Source: UJ101 sp047975265
Lineage (GTDB): Bacteria; Bacteroidota; Bacteroidia; Flavobacteriales; UJ101
Direction: 5' to 3'
DNA length: 45,898 bases
Assembly (NCBI GenBank): GCA_047975265.1
Contig: JBKEDE010000020.1
Location: forward strand, 1 to 45,898
How positions within the stretch are numbered: the first letter of the stretch is position 1; each line of letters opens with the position of its first letter. This document shows, one piece after another, positions 8,373 to 16,322 of this stretch. Both the position numbers and the translations under genes were made by a program. A model generated the notes under the pieces. That model ran no database searches, had not been told where the DNA came from, and was given only the letters and a program-made list of their open reading frames with translations.

Positions 8373-8984
8373 ATGAAGAACTTCTTAATTATTTCTTCTC
8401 TTTCAGTATTATGTATTACTTGCTCATTCGGTAAAAAAAGGATTGGAATACAGCCTTATGAAAATATTCCTTTAAAAGTTTTAGATTCAGTTTCACAAAT
8501 AGTATGCAAATCGTACAATGCTGATGTAATCATTCTCAAAAGCAAATCTCTTCCAAAAAAGGCGTTTGTAAATATCAAAACACCAAGATATAGAGCGGAT
8601 TCTCTTTTAATAGACTTACTAGAAAACAAACCCGACTCGGTTGACTATATATTGGGTATAACTTCAAAAGATATTTCAACAACAAAAAGAAATACTGAAG
8701 GAAATATTAAAGAACCAGAATCCAAATATTTAGATTGGGGAATTTTCGGCTTAGGTTATAAGCCTGGCAGAAGTTGTATTATTTCTACTTTCAGACTTAA
8801 AAACACTTCGCAAAAGCTCTTTTTTGACCGAATACAAAAAATAGCTGTTCATGAAATAGGGCACAATATGGGGCTGAATCATTGTGAAACTAACAATTGT
8901 GTAATGCAAGATGCCGTAGAAACAATTAAAACCGTTGATTTTGCAAACAAAGAATTATGTTCTAAATGTAAAAGCAACATATAA
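8373..8984 (+). CDS. Archaemetzincin-like zinc protease with a lipoprotein signal
   Basis: The 203-aa product carries the extended zinc motif HEIGHNMGLNHCETNNCVMQ from residue 160. This is the archaemetzincin pattern HExxHxxGxxHC with the second Cys of CxxxxxCVM, plus a CSKC pair near the C-terminus. Three histidines should bind the catalytic zinc, with Glu161 as the base; the four cysteines probably hold a second zinc. The N-terminus (MKNFLIISSLSVLCITCSFG) is a lipoprotein signal with Cys17 as the likely acylated residue, so the enzyme would be exported, whereas most archaemetzincins are described as cytosolic. Substrate unknown. Confidence 0.82.
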   Translation: MKNFLIISSLSVLCITCSFGKKRIGIQPYENIPLKVLDSVSQIVCKSYNADVIILKSKSLPKKAFVNIKTPRYRADSLLIDLLENKPDSVDYILGITSKDISTTKRNTEGNIKEPESKYLDWGIFGLGYKPGRSCIISTFRLKNTSQKLFFDRIQKIAVHEIGHNMGLNHCETNNCVMQDAVETIKTVDFANKELCSKCKSNI

Positions 8985-9174
8985 AAACACTATTTTATAT
9001 AGCACCTTTCATAACTAAAAATTATGATTTATTTTGTAATAAGTAATGATTATTCCTTAAAAGTAATGAATTATTTCAAAAATTGTTTTCATTTTTGTAA
9101 ACAAGAAAAACACACGTGCACAAAATGTTTTTTGATTTTATAAAATAAGTATTAATTTTAAAATCTTAAAAATT

Positions 9175-9315
9175 CTGAATTTAGAAAGTTTAAGAGTACA
9201 GGAATTATCTTTGCAAGAGCAAAGAGAAGTTGATGGAGGAGCAGATCCTTTAGTTGTTGGTTTAATTGCAGCAGCTATTTACTTAGGTTCAACATTTCTT
9301 AGTCCGGCTCGCTAA
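9175..9315 (+). CDS. Double-glycine-leader bacteriocin-like peptide (start codon unclear)
   Basis: From 9175 the frame encodes 46 residues: a leader ending LQEQREVDGG and a core ADPLVVGLIAAAIYLGSTFL plus SPAR. The ELSLQEQREVDGG leader is the double-glycine type cleaved by C39-peptidase exporters and is common in Bacteroidota bacteriocin-like peptides. The core is small, hydrophobic and Gly/Ala-rich. No ATG exists in frame after the stop at 9133. The start could be CTG 9175 or ATT 9172, or an ancestral ATG was lost (the codon at 9166 is TTA where relatives would be expected to begin). The peptide lies seven bases before the permease gene. No C39 exporter is in the window. Confidence 0.6.
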   Translation: MNLESLRVQELSLQEQREVDGGADPLVVGLIAAAIYLGSTFLSPAR

Positions 9316-9322
9316 AAATAAC

Positions 9323-10218
9323 ATGTTAATGAAAAAACTGTATGACACTTTTTATTTAAACATACTGTCTTTTGTAAGAGGTGAATACAGTTTTTTTTAT
9401 ATACTTGTTTTCTTTGTAAGCATCGGTTTATCTGTTTATTACAAATCATACAATAGTTGTTTTTATTTTCTGCTTGTCGTACAATTTTTCACATATCATA
9501 AAAATAAAAAACATATAACGCCCATACTTTATAGAGATTATGATACCTTTTTTTATCTTTTGGTTCAAACCTTTTTTTCATTATCTTTTTAACTTTAAGT
9601 ATTGATTTTAATAAATACGTCATAATAAGTGTTTATATACTATTTTTAATTCTTCCTTTCATTAAAACGAGGAATATTCCTCATAAAAAATCAATTCTAA
9701 ATCAAGTATTGGATGTTTTTTCTTTATCTTATGTAAGAACTTTCCGATTACTTCTTTTGTTTGTTATTGGATATTTTTTAGGGTTCTGTTTATATCCGGT
9801 TTATAGAAATATAAATCACATCATTGTCTTGGTTTTGATCATGAATTATATTTTTTCCTCTTCTTATAGCATGATTTCAAATTATACTTCAGAGGTTAAT
9901 GTTTTATTTAGGCATTATAAAAAATTTGAACAATATTTGTTTAAAAAAGTTTTGATTACGTTGAGTTTAATCAATCTTCCATTCCTTATTTTATTTATTA
10001 ACCACACTCATTATCTCGACTTGTTTTTTATGACTATTTTTAATCATTTTCTTTCCATTAAAAATTATTCTTTACTTGAGCGAGTTTATTTTTATGATAA
10101 AAGCAAAATTTTTCCAAATAAAATCGCCTTAGGCATTATATCACTTATTCCTTATCTGTGTATAATTAATTTTATTATCTTTATTTATTTTGACAGAAAA
10201 ACTAAAAAGTATGCTTAA
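9323..10218 (+). pseudogene. ABC transporter permease, split by a one-base frameshift
   Basis: Two frames, 9323-9592 and an open frame running on to 10218, together encode one hydrophobic protein of about 298 aa if one base is restored. The switch fits either of two T7 tracts, 9548-9554 or 9572-9578; an eighth T in the second gives the smoother membrane segment (FFYLLVQTFFFIIFLTLS). Several membrane helices are visible, and no conserved enzyme motif. It begins seven bases after the bacteriocin-like peptide and overlaps the ATPase start by eight bases, so the three form one operon. The likely role is the membrane part of an export or immunity transporter. The frameshift could be decay, phase variation or a sequencing error. 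Confidence 0.7.
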
Positions 10219-10908
10219 ATTTTCCCATCTGAATTTTTTCTACAAGAATAAAGAAATTTTTAAAGATGTTAATCTAAACATTACTTCAAACTTCGTTTTT
10301 TTGGTGGGCGAAAACGGCTCAGGAAAAACAACTTTGTTAAATTTAATTGCTCAAGTTTTTTCATTTAAAGGAGAAATTCTATACAATGGAAAAAATATCC
10401 GAAAAGAAACGATATTTTATATGGAAAGCGAACGGCTTTTTTTACCTAAAATAAAGGGAAAAGAATATTTAAAATACAGAGGAACTTTGTTAGGGTTAGA
10501 TTTAAGTGAAGAATATGTGACTAAATTAGGTGAAATTTTTGATTTGCCTTTAAATTTATATATTGAAAATTATTCAACCGGAATGAAGAAAAAAATAGAA
10601 TTTATCCCTTCATTATTCAAAAAATACAGCATCTATTTATTTGACGAACCTCTTTTAGGATTAGACTATTATTCAAGTTGTGCAATACAAAAAACCATTC
10701 ATAATTTAATCAACGATGATGCTATTATTGTCGTTTCAACTCATGATGTAGAATATATAAAACAAACAACCTGTAAAACATTCTAAAAGTAGAAAACAAA
10801 ACACTAAATCAAATAGATGATTTGATAAATATAGAAAACACATCAATTATAGATAAAAAAGCGGAAGAAATTTTTAATCTATTAGATTCATATAAAAAAC
10901 CAATTTAA
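10211..10908 (+). pseudogene. ABC transporter ATP-binding protein, C-terminus frameshifted
   Basis: ATG 10211 overlaps the permease stop (ATGCTTAA). The uninterrupted part runs to 10786 (191 aa) and keeps every catalytic element: Walker A GENGSGKT (33-40), signature STGMKKK (from 122), Walker B YLFDEP with D145/E146, and the switch His178 in STHD. In the shifted frame the sequence continues as CKNILKVENKTLNQ... to a stop at 10908, restored if the A4 run at 10775-10778 had five A residues. The full protein would be 232 aa. Loss of the last 45 residues may be tolerated. It lacks the C39 peptidase domain, so it is more likely an immunity or housekeeping pump than the leader-cleaving exporter. 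Confidence 0.75.
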
Positions 10909-10942
10909 TGACAAACTGACATTTGGTATAGCTTTTTGTCAG
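10909..10942 (+). promoter_or_regulatory. Possible activator-binding repeats upstream of groES
   Basis: TGACA occurs twice in direct orientation (10909-10913 and 10917-10921), and the second copy forms an inverted repeat CTGACA / TGTCAG with 10937-10942. It sits just upstream of the sigma-54-like element, where an enhancer-binding protein or repressor would bind. There is no match to the CIRCE element of HrcA. Confidence 0.4.
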
Positions 10943-10953
10943 AGATTTAAGTT

Positions 10954-10970
10954 TGGCATTTTTTTAGCAT
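10954..10970 (+). promoter_or_regulatory. Sigma-54-like -24/-12 promoter of groES-groEL
   Basis: TGGCAT-TTTTT-TAGCAT has the invariant GG (10955-10956) and GC (10967-10968) separated by exactly ten bases, as in the sigma-54 consensus TGGCACN5TTGCW. A start site about 12 bases after the GC would leave a 25-30 base leader before the groES ATG at 11009. Chaperonin control by sigma-54 here is inferred from this match. Confidence 0.5.
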
Positions 10971-11008
10971 ACAAGTTCTCATAATCTTTAAATTAAAAAA
11001 TAAAAATA

Positions 11009-11281
11009 ATGAGTCAAATTAAACCGTTGGCAGATCGCGTGGTTATAGAGCCGCAAGCTGCAGAAACCAAGACAGCAGGAGGAATCATCATTCCTGATAA
11101 TTCCAAAGAAAAACCGCAAAAAGGAAAAGTTGTTGCTGTCGGACCCGGAAAAAAAGATGAACCGATAACCGTTAAAAAAGGGGATATCGTTCTGTATGGA
11201 AAATATTCGGGAACTGAACTAAACTGGGAAGGAAATGATTTGTTAATCATGAAAGAATCCGAAATTTTAGCAATTATTTAA
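11009..11281 (+). CDS. groES: Co-chaperonin GroES (10 kDa)
   Basis: The 90-aa product is a full-length Cpn10. It begins IKPLADRVVIEPQAAE and contains the mobile-loop region TAGGIIIPDNSKEKPQKGKV and the GD(I)VLYGKYSGTEL block. It forms the heptameric lid of the GroEL folding chamber in the cytosol. It is first in a two-gene operon with groEL, which begins 63 bp downstream. The upstream sigma-54-like element and repeats suggest stress control. Confidence 0.97.
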   Translation: MSQIKPLADRVVIEPQAAETKTAGGIIIPDNSKEKPQKGKVVAVGPGKKDEPITVKKGDIVLYGKYSGTELNWEGNDLLIMKESEILAII

Positions 11282-11312
11282 AACAAAGAATTTAATTTTA
11301 ACTCAATCGCTA

Positions 11313-11320
11313 TATATTTG
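11313..11320 (+). promoter_or_regulatory. -7 box-like sequence between groES and groEL
   Basis: TATATTTG matches TAnnTTTG 24 bases before the groEL ATG. It could provide a separate vegetative promoter for groEL. The intergenic DNA is AT-rich, so a chance match is possible. Confidence 0.3.
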
Positions 11321-11344
11321 ATATGTAGCTTAAAAATATAAAAA

Positions 11345-12976
11345 ATGGCAAAAGATATAAAATTTGATATAGAAGCACGTGACGGTTTAAAAAAAGGAGT
11401 TGATGCCTTAGCAAATGCCGTAAAAGTAACTTTAGGACCCAAAGGACGTAACGTAGTGTTGGAAAAATCATTCGGATCACCTCATGTAACCAAAGACGGT
11501 GTTTCGGTAGCAAAAGAAATTGAATTAGAAGATCCTATCGAAAATATGGGCGCTCAAATGGTAAAAGAAGTAGCTTCCAAAACCAATGATTTAGCCGGAG
11601 ACGGTACAACAACGGCAACCGTTTTGGCACAAGCCATTGTACGAGAAGGACTTAAAAATGTAGCTGCAGGAGCTAATCCAATGGATTTAAAAAGAGGCAT
11701 CGATAAAGCTGTGGAAGCTGTTGTAAAAGATTTGAAATCCCAATCTCAAGAAGTAGGTGAAAATTCCGATAAAATTCAACAAGTAGCCGCTATTTCTGCC
11801 AATAACGACAATGCTATCGGATCTCTGATTGCCGAGGCTTTTGGAAAAGTAGGTAAAGAAGGCGTTATTACCGTTGAAGAAGCAAAAGGAACGGACACTA
11901 CCGTTGATGTGGTTGAAGGAATGCAATTTGATCGCGGGTTTATTTCACCTTATTTTGTTACCAATACGGAAAAAATGACAGCAGAATTGGAAAATCCACA
12001 TATTTTATTGCACGATAAAAAAATAGCAAATCTTAACGATATTTTGCCTATTTTAGAACCCATTGCTCAATCAGGACGCCCTTTATTAATCATTGCAGAA
12101 GATGTAGAATCTCAAGCCTTATCCACTTTAGTGGTAAATAAATTACGAGGTGGTTTAAAAGTAGCTGCCATAAAAGCTCCCGGATTTGGAGATCGTCGTA
12201 AAGCCATGTTGGAAGATATAGCCATACTGACCAAAGGAACTGTTATTACAGAAGAGTTAGGTATGAGTTTAGACCAAACCACATTAGAAATGTTAGGTTC
12301 TGCTGAAAAAGTATCCATCGATAAAGACAATACAACTATCGTGAACGGAGCCGGTGATCAAGCTCAAATTGAAGCTCGTGTAGCTCAAATTAAATCTCAG
12401 ATTGAAACCACTACATCTGAATACGATAAAGAAAAACTACAAGAACGTTTGGCTAAATTAGCCGGTGGTGTAGCTGTTTTGTATGTCGGAGCTGCTTCTG
12501 AAGTTGAAATGAAAGAGAAGAAAGACCGCGTAGATGATGCTTTACATGCTACGCGTGCAGCTGTTGAAGAAGGTATTGTAGCCGGAGGCGGGGTAGCCTT
12601 GGTTCGTACTATTCATTCTTTAAAAGGCATCAAAACAGATAATAAAGACGAAGAAACCGGTGTTGCTATTGTAAAACGTGCTATTGAGGAGCCTCTACGT
12701 CAAATTATTAACAATGCAGGAGGTGAAGGGTCTGTTGTTGTAGCAAAAGTAGCTGAAGGCAAAAAAGACTTTGGATACAATGCAAAAACAGATGAATATG
12801 TCAATATGTTAGAAGCAGGAATTATTGACCCTACGAAAGTAACACGTATAGCGTTAGAAAATGCCGCTTCTGTTGCAGGAATGTTATTAACCACAGATTG
12901 TATTGTAACCGAAATTCCAAAAGAGGATGCTCCGGCTATGCCTCCTATGGGTGGCGGAATGCCAGGCATGATGTAA
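11345..12976 (+). CDS. groEL: Chaperonin GroEL (60 kDa)
   Basis: The 543-aa product is a full-length Cpn60. Visible hallmarks are TLGPKGRNVVLEKSFGSP, the ATP-binding AGDGTTTATVLA, the DALHATRAAVEEGIVAGGG signature and the Gly/Met-rich tail GGGMPGMM. It folds proteins in the cytosol as a double heptamer with GroES. It is the second gene of the groESL operon and is closed by a strong hairpin shared with the convergent kbl gene. Confidence 0.98.
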   Translation: MAKDIKFDIEARDGLKKGVDALANAVKVTLGPKGRNVVLEKSFGSPHVTKDGVSVAKEIELEDPIENMGAQMVKEVASKTNDLAGDGTTTATVLAQAIVREGLKNVAAGANPMDLKRGIDKAVEAVVKDLKSQSQEVGENSDKIQQVAAISANNDNAIGSLIAEAFGKVGKEGVITVEEAKGTDTTVDVVEGMQFDRGFISPYFVTNTEKMTAELENPHILLHDKKIANLNDILPILEPIAQSGRPLLIIAEDVESQALSTLVVNKLRGGLKVAAIKAPGFGDRRKAMLEDIAILTKGTVITEELGMSLDQTTLEMLGSAEKVSIDKDNTTIVNGAGDQAQIEARVAQIKSQIETTTSEYDKEKLQERLAKLAGGVAVLYVGAASEVEMKEKKDRVDDALHATRAAVEEGIVAGGGVALVRTIHSLKGIKTDNKDEETGVAIVKRAIEEPLRQIINNAGGEGSVVVAKVAEGKKDFGYNAKTDEYVNMLEAGIIDPTKVTRIALENAASVAGMLLTTDCIVTEIPKEDAPAMPPMGGGMPGMM

Positions 12977-12995
12977 TCAAAATAAAGTAATACTA

Positions 12996-13026
12996 AAAAA
13001 CGCTTCTTTTTTCAGAAGCGTTTTTT
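12996..13026. terminator. Bidirectional terminator between groEL and kbl
   Basis: A 12-bp stem (AAAAACGCTTCT / AGAAGCGTTTTT) with a short loop has T runs on both strands. It lies between the convergent ends of groEL (12976) and kbl (13066) and can serve both. Confidence 0.85.
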
Positions 13027-13065
13027 ATTTGAATCTAAAGTTTAAAATAAATGTTTTATCAAAAA

Positions 13066-14262
13066 TCATATAACACCTAATTCTTTTCCAATTTTGGTAA
13101 AAGCTGAAATAGCTTTATCTAAATGTTCTTGTGTGTGTGCAGCTGAAAGTTGAACTCGAATGCGAGCTTTTTCTTTAGGAACAACAGGATAGAAAAATCC
13201 AATAACATAAATTCCTTCTTCTAAAAGTTTATTAGCCATAACTTGAGAAAGTTTAGCATCGTATAACATAACAGGTACAATCGCAGCATTTCCTTCAATA
13301 ATATCAAAACCGACGGCTTTCATTCCTTTACGAAAATAATCTGCATTCCACATTACTTTATCACGTAATTTGGTAGACTTGGAAAGCATTTCAAATACTT
13401 TAATAGAAGCTCCTGCAATAGTTGGAGCTAAAGAGTTGGAAAATAAATAAGGGCGTGAGCGTTGGCGTAATAGGGCAATAATTTCCTTTTTTCCGGTTGT
13501 AAATCCGCCCATAGCTCCTCCGAGTGCTTTTCCTAAAGTTCCGGTAATAATATCAATTTTTCCCATGACATTATTATATTCATGTGTTCCTCTTCCGGTT
13601 TTTCCCATAAATCCGGTAGCATGGCATTCATCTACCATTACCAAAGCGTTATATTTTTCTGCTAAATCTGTAATTCCTTTTAAATTGGCAACAATTCCAT
13701 CCATCGAAAAAACACCATCCGTTACAATAATCTTAAAGCGGTGATTTTGTTTAGATGCTTCAATCAGCTGCTTTTCCAAATCATCCATATTATTATTTTG
13801 ATAGCGATAACGTGCAGCCTTACAAAGTCTAACTCCATCAATAATAGAGGCATGATTTAGAGAGTCTGAAATAATAGCATCTTCTTGGGTAAATAAAGGT
13901 TCAAAAACACCTCCATTGGCATCAAAAGCCGCAGCATACAATATAGTGTCTTCAGTTCTTAAGAAATCAGCTATTTTCTGTTCTAATTCTTTATGTATAT
14001 CTTGTGTTCCACAAATAAAACGTACGGAAGACATTCCAAATCCATGTGTGTCTAATGCATCTTTGGCTGCCTGAATGATTTCTTTGTTATTAGAAAGTCC
14101 TAAATAGTTATTTGCACAAAAGTTTAAAACAGCCTTCCCCTCTATCGTTTGAATTTCAGCATCTTGTGATGTTGTAATAATTCGTTCCGATTTATATAAT
14201 CCTGCTTCTTTTATTTCTTGAAGTTCTTTTTGTAGATGTTGTTGAAAATCTTTTGGATACAT
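13066..14262 (-). CDS. kbl: Glycine C-acetyltransferase (2-amino-3-ketobutyrate CoA ligase)
   Basis: From ATG 14262 (MYPKDFQQHLQKELQEIKEA) the product is 398 aa, the same length as E. coli Kbl. It is a PLP-dependent alpha-oxoamine synthase of the cytosol that cleaves 2-amino-3-oxobutyrate with CoA to glycine and acetyl-CoA in threonine breakdown. Family blocks are FCANNYLGLS, SVRFICGTQDIHKELE, DSLNHASIIDG, VDECHATG and GTLGKALGGAMGG, where the lysine near residue 245 should carry PLP. An upstream in-frame ATG at 14295 lies ahead of the -7 box and is rejected. The partner threonine dehydrogenase is not adjacent. Other alpha-oxoamine synthases (KBL/BioF/SPT) are similar, but the N-terminus is Kbl-like. 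Confidence 0.92.
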   Translation of the reverse strand: MYPKDFQQHLQKELQEIKEAGLYKSERIITTSQDAEIQTIEGKAVLNFCANNYLGLSNNKEIIQAAKDALDTHGFGMSSVRFICGTQDIHKELEQKIADFLRTEDTILYAAAFDANGGVFEPLFTQEDAIISDSLNHASIIDGVRLCKAARYRYQNNNMDDLEKQLIEASKQNHRFKIIVTDGVFSMDGIVANLKGITDLAEKYNALVMVDECHATGFMGKTGRGTHEYNNVMGKIDIITGTLGKALGGAMGGFTTGKKEIIALLRQRSRPYLFSNSLAPTIAGASIKVFEMLSKSTKLRDKVMWNADYFRKGMKAVGFDIIEGNAAIVPVMLYDAKLSQVMANKLLEEGIYVIGFFYPVVPKEKARIRVQLSAAHTQEHLDKAISAFTKIGKELGVI

Positions 14263-14282
14263 ATTTAAAATTTTAATATCAT

Positions 14283-14290
14283 CAAATATA
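14283..14290 (-). promoter_or_regulatory. -7 promoter box (TATATTTG) of kbl
   Basis: TAnnTTTG match on the minus strand, 20 bases before the chosen kbl start at 14262. It supports that start over the in-frame codon at 14295. Confidence 0.45.
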
Positions 14291-14360
14291 AACAATTAAT
14301 TAGTAAGGTTTGAAGATAATTTGGCAAAGAAGCCTTGATTTTTGCCACATAAATTTCTCT

Positions 14361-14368
14361 TATATTTG
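14361..14368 (+). promoter_or_regulatory. -7 promoter box (TATATTTG) of the glycerophosphodiesterase gene
   Basis: TAnnTTTG match 17 bases before ATG 14386. TTG elements lie 16 bases (14342-14344) and 23 bases (14335-14337) upstream, near the 17-23 spacing described for Flavobacterium. Confidence 0.5.
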
Positions 14369-14385
14369 CTAGATAAATCAATTCT

Positions 14386-15267
14386 ATGTTAAAAAAATCA
14401 ATTCTTTCAATTTTAGTTTTTACATTATTTTCATGCAAACAAGCTCCCGATTTATCAGTTAATACAACACAAGATTCTATTACGGCGTATGATTTGACAT
14501 TCAATCAAAAAAATATTCGTTATTTTATCAGTGCTCATCGTGGCGGAAAAGGATATATGGGGTATCCTGAAAATTGTTTGGAAACAATAGATTTTCTATT
14601 GGGCAAGGATATAAAAATATTTGAAATTGATATAACAACAACCAAAGATGGGAAATTAGTTCTTTTGCATGATGATGACCTAAGAAGAACAACTACCGGA
14701 AACGGAAATATAAATAATTTTACTTTTGAAGAATTGAAACTAATTTATTTGGTTGATGATTATAAAAAAACAACCGAATTTAAAATTCCTTTATTAGAAA
14801 ATATATTAAATTTTGCTAAAAAAAACGAAATCGTTTTAATGTTAGATTTTAAAAAATCGGTTTCATATAAAGAGGTGATAGATTTGGTAAAAAAAACGGC
14901 AACTGAAAAAAATGTAGTCTTGATTTCATATAATCAGAATCAAGCTGAAAAACTACATCAATTAGCTCCAGAAATGATGCTGTCCGTATCCATTCGGAAT
15001 CAGGAAGAATATGATCGACATATAGAAAAAGGCATCCCAAACGATAGAATGATTGCTTTTGTTGGAGTTCGAGAGCCTAAAAAAGAACATTACGATTTTT
15101 TACATCAAAAAGGCATTATGACTATTTTAGGAACCTTGGGAAACTTAGATAAGCGAGCAGCTTCCAAAGGAAATCAAATTTATGAGCAGTTTTTTAAAAA
15201 TGGGGCAGATATTGTATCTTCTGATCGTGCTGTTGAAGCTCAAAAAACAATTAATCTCATTAAATAG
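14386..15267 (+). CDS. Glycerophosphodiester phosphodiesterase, lipoprotein
   Basis: The 293-aa product has a lipoprotein signal (MLKKSILSILVFTLFSC, Cys17), so it acts in the envelope. The GDPD TIM-barrel motifs are visible: SAHRGG (His51) with YPENCLET, the metal-binding EIDITTTKDG, and LLHDDDLRRTTTG with the second catalytic His. It should hydrolyse glycerophosphodiesters to an alcohol and glycerol-3-phosphate, using a divalent metal. The C-terminus ends in a short ADIVSSDRA block where related enzymes have GVDGIxTDxP. The gene is divergent from kbl and convergent with pheS, with only 8 bp between its stop and the pheS stop. Confidence 0.9.
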   Translation: MLKKSILSILVFTLFSCKQAPDLSVNTTQDSITAYDLTFNQKNIRYFISAHRGGKGYMGYPENCLETIDFLLGKDIKIFEIDITTTKDGKLVLLHDDDLRRTTTGNGNINNFTFEELKLIYLVDDYKKTTEFKIPLLENILNFAKKNEIVLMLDFKKSVSYKEVIDLVKKTATEKNVVLISYNQNQAEKLHQLAPEMMLSVSIRNQEEYDRHIEKGIPNDRMIAFVGVREPKKEHYDFLHQKGIMTILGTLGNLDKRAASKGNQIYEQFFKNGADIVSSDRAVEAQKTINLIK

Positions 15268-15275
15268 TAGATTTA

Positions 15276-16301
15276 TTACATTTCGGACTCAAATTGTTGT
15301 AAAAACCGTACATCTGATTCAAAAAACATCCGTAAATCATTAATCTGGTATAATAACATTGTGATACGTTCAATTCCCATACCAAAAGCAAAACCAGAGT
15401 ATGTTTTTGGATCAATTTTTACATTTTCTAAAACGTTTGGGTCAACCATTCCGCATCCCATAATTTCTAACCAACCTGTGCCTTTCGTGATTCTATAATC
15501 TGCTTCAGTTTCCAACCCCCAATATACATCTACTTCAGCACTAGGTTCAGTAAAAGGGAAATAAGAAGGTCGTAAACGGATTTCCGATTTTCCGAATAAT
15601 TCTTTAGTAAAATATTGAATAGTTTGTTTTAAATCTGCAAAAGAAACATCTTGATCAATATACAATCCTTCTATTTGATGAAAGATACAATGTGCTCTTG
15701 CTGAGATAGCTTCGTTACGAAACACACGCCCCGGAGATAAAATCCGTATAGGAGGTTTGTGCGTTTTCATATGTCTGATTTGTACAGAAGAAGTGTGGGT
15801 TCTTAACAGAATATCCGGATTTTTCTCAATAAAAAAGGTATCTTGCATATCTCGAGCAGGATGATATTCAGGCAGATTTAATGCTGTAAAATTATGCCAA
15901 TCGTCTTCTATTTCAGGGCCGTCAGAAACAGTAAATCCGATTCGATTAAAGATTTCAATAATTTGATTTCGAACAACAGAGATAGGATGACGTGAACCTA
16001 TTACCAAAGGCTCTCCCGGACGGGTTAAATCATTATATAAATTTTGCGTTTCTTCTCTTAGCTCTATTTTTTCTTTTAAAGTATTAATTTTTTCTTCAAC
16101 CTTACTTTTTAATTGATTAACAGCTTGCCCAAATTCTTTTTTGGCTTCATTAGGGACTTTTTTAAAAGAAACAAATAAATCTTTTAAAACACCTTTTTTA
16201 CTTAAAAACCGAATTCTGAAATCTTCAATTTTTTGTTTATCGTTGGTGTCAAATTGTTCTACTTCTTTTATGTATTCTTTTATTTTATGAATCATTATCA
16301 T
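15276..16301 (-). CDS. pheS: Phenylalanyl-tRNA synthetase alpha subunit
   Basis: The 341-aa product is the catalytic alpha chain of the alpha2beta2 enzyme that charges tRNA-Phe in the cytosol. An N-terminal coiled coil (residues about 1-85, tRNA contact) leads into the class II core. Visible blocks are HPISVVRNQIIEIFNRIGF, the motif 2 region FRNEAISARAHCIFHQIEGL, and motif 3 GFAFGMGIERITMLLYQ near the C-terminus. The start is ATG 16301 or the second ATG two codons later. pheT is not adjacent, as is usual in this group. A -7 box overlaps the end of the upstream gene. Confidence 0.97.
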   Translation of the reverse strand: MIMIHKIKEYIKEVEQFDTNDKQKIEDFRIRFLSKKGVLKDLFVSFKKVPNEAKKEFGQAVNQLKSKVEEKINTLKEKIELREETQNLYNDLTRPGEPLVIGSRHPISVVRNQIIEIFNRIGFTVSDGPEIEDDWHNFTALNLPEYHPARDMQDTFFIEKNPDILLRTHTSSVQIRHMKTHKPPIRILSPGRVFRNEAISARAHCIFHQIEGLYIDQDVSFADLKQTIQYFTKELFGKSEIRLRPSYFPFTEPSAEVDVYWGLETEADYRITKGTGWLEIMGCGMVDPNVLENVKIDPKTYSGFAFGMGIERITMLLYQINDLRMFFESDVRFLQQFESEM

Positions 16302-16314
16302 TTGTTTTGCCTTG

Positions 16315-16322
16315 CAAATTTA
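16315..16322 (-). promoter_or_regulatory. -7 box (TAAATTTG) ahead of pheS
   Basis: TAnnTTTG match on the minus strand, 13 bases before pheS, overlapping the stop codon of the preceding small gene. pheS could be transcribed on its own as well as from the upstream promoter. Confidence 0.35.

Noticed and set aside
11014..12969. Antisense frames opposite groES and groEL
   Set aside because: They are typical shadow frames of highly expressed, codon-biased genes; no motifs or start signals.
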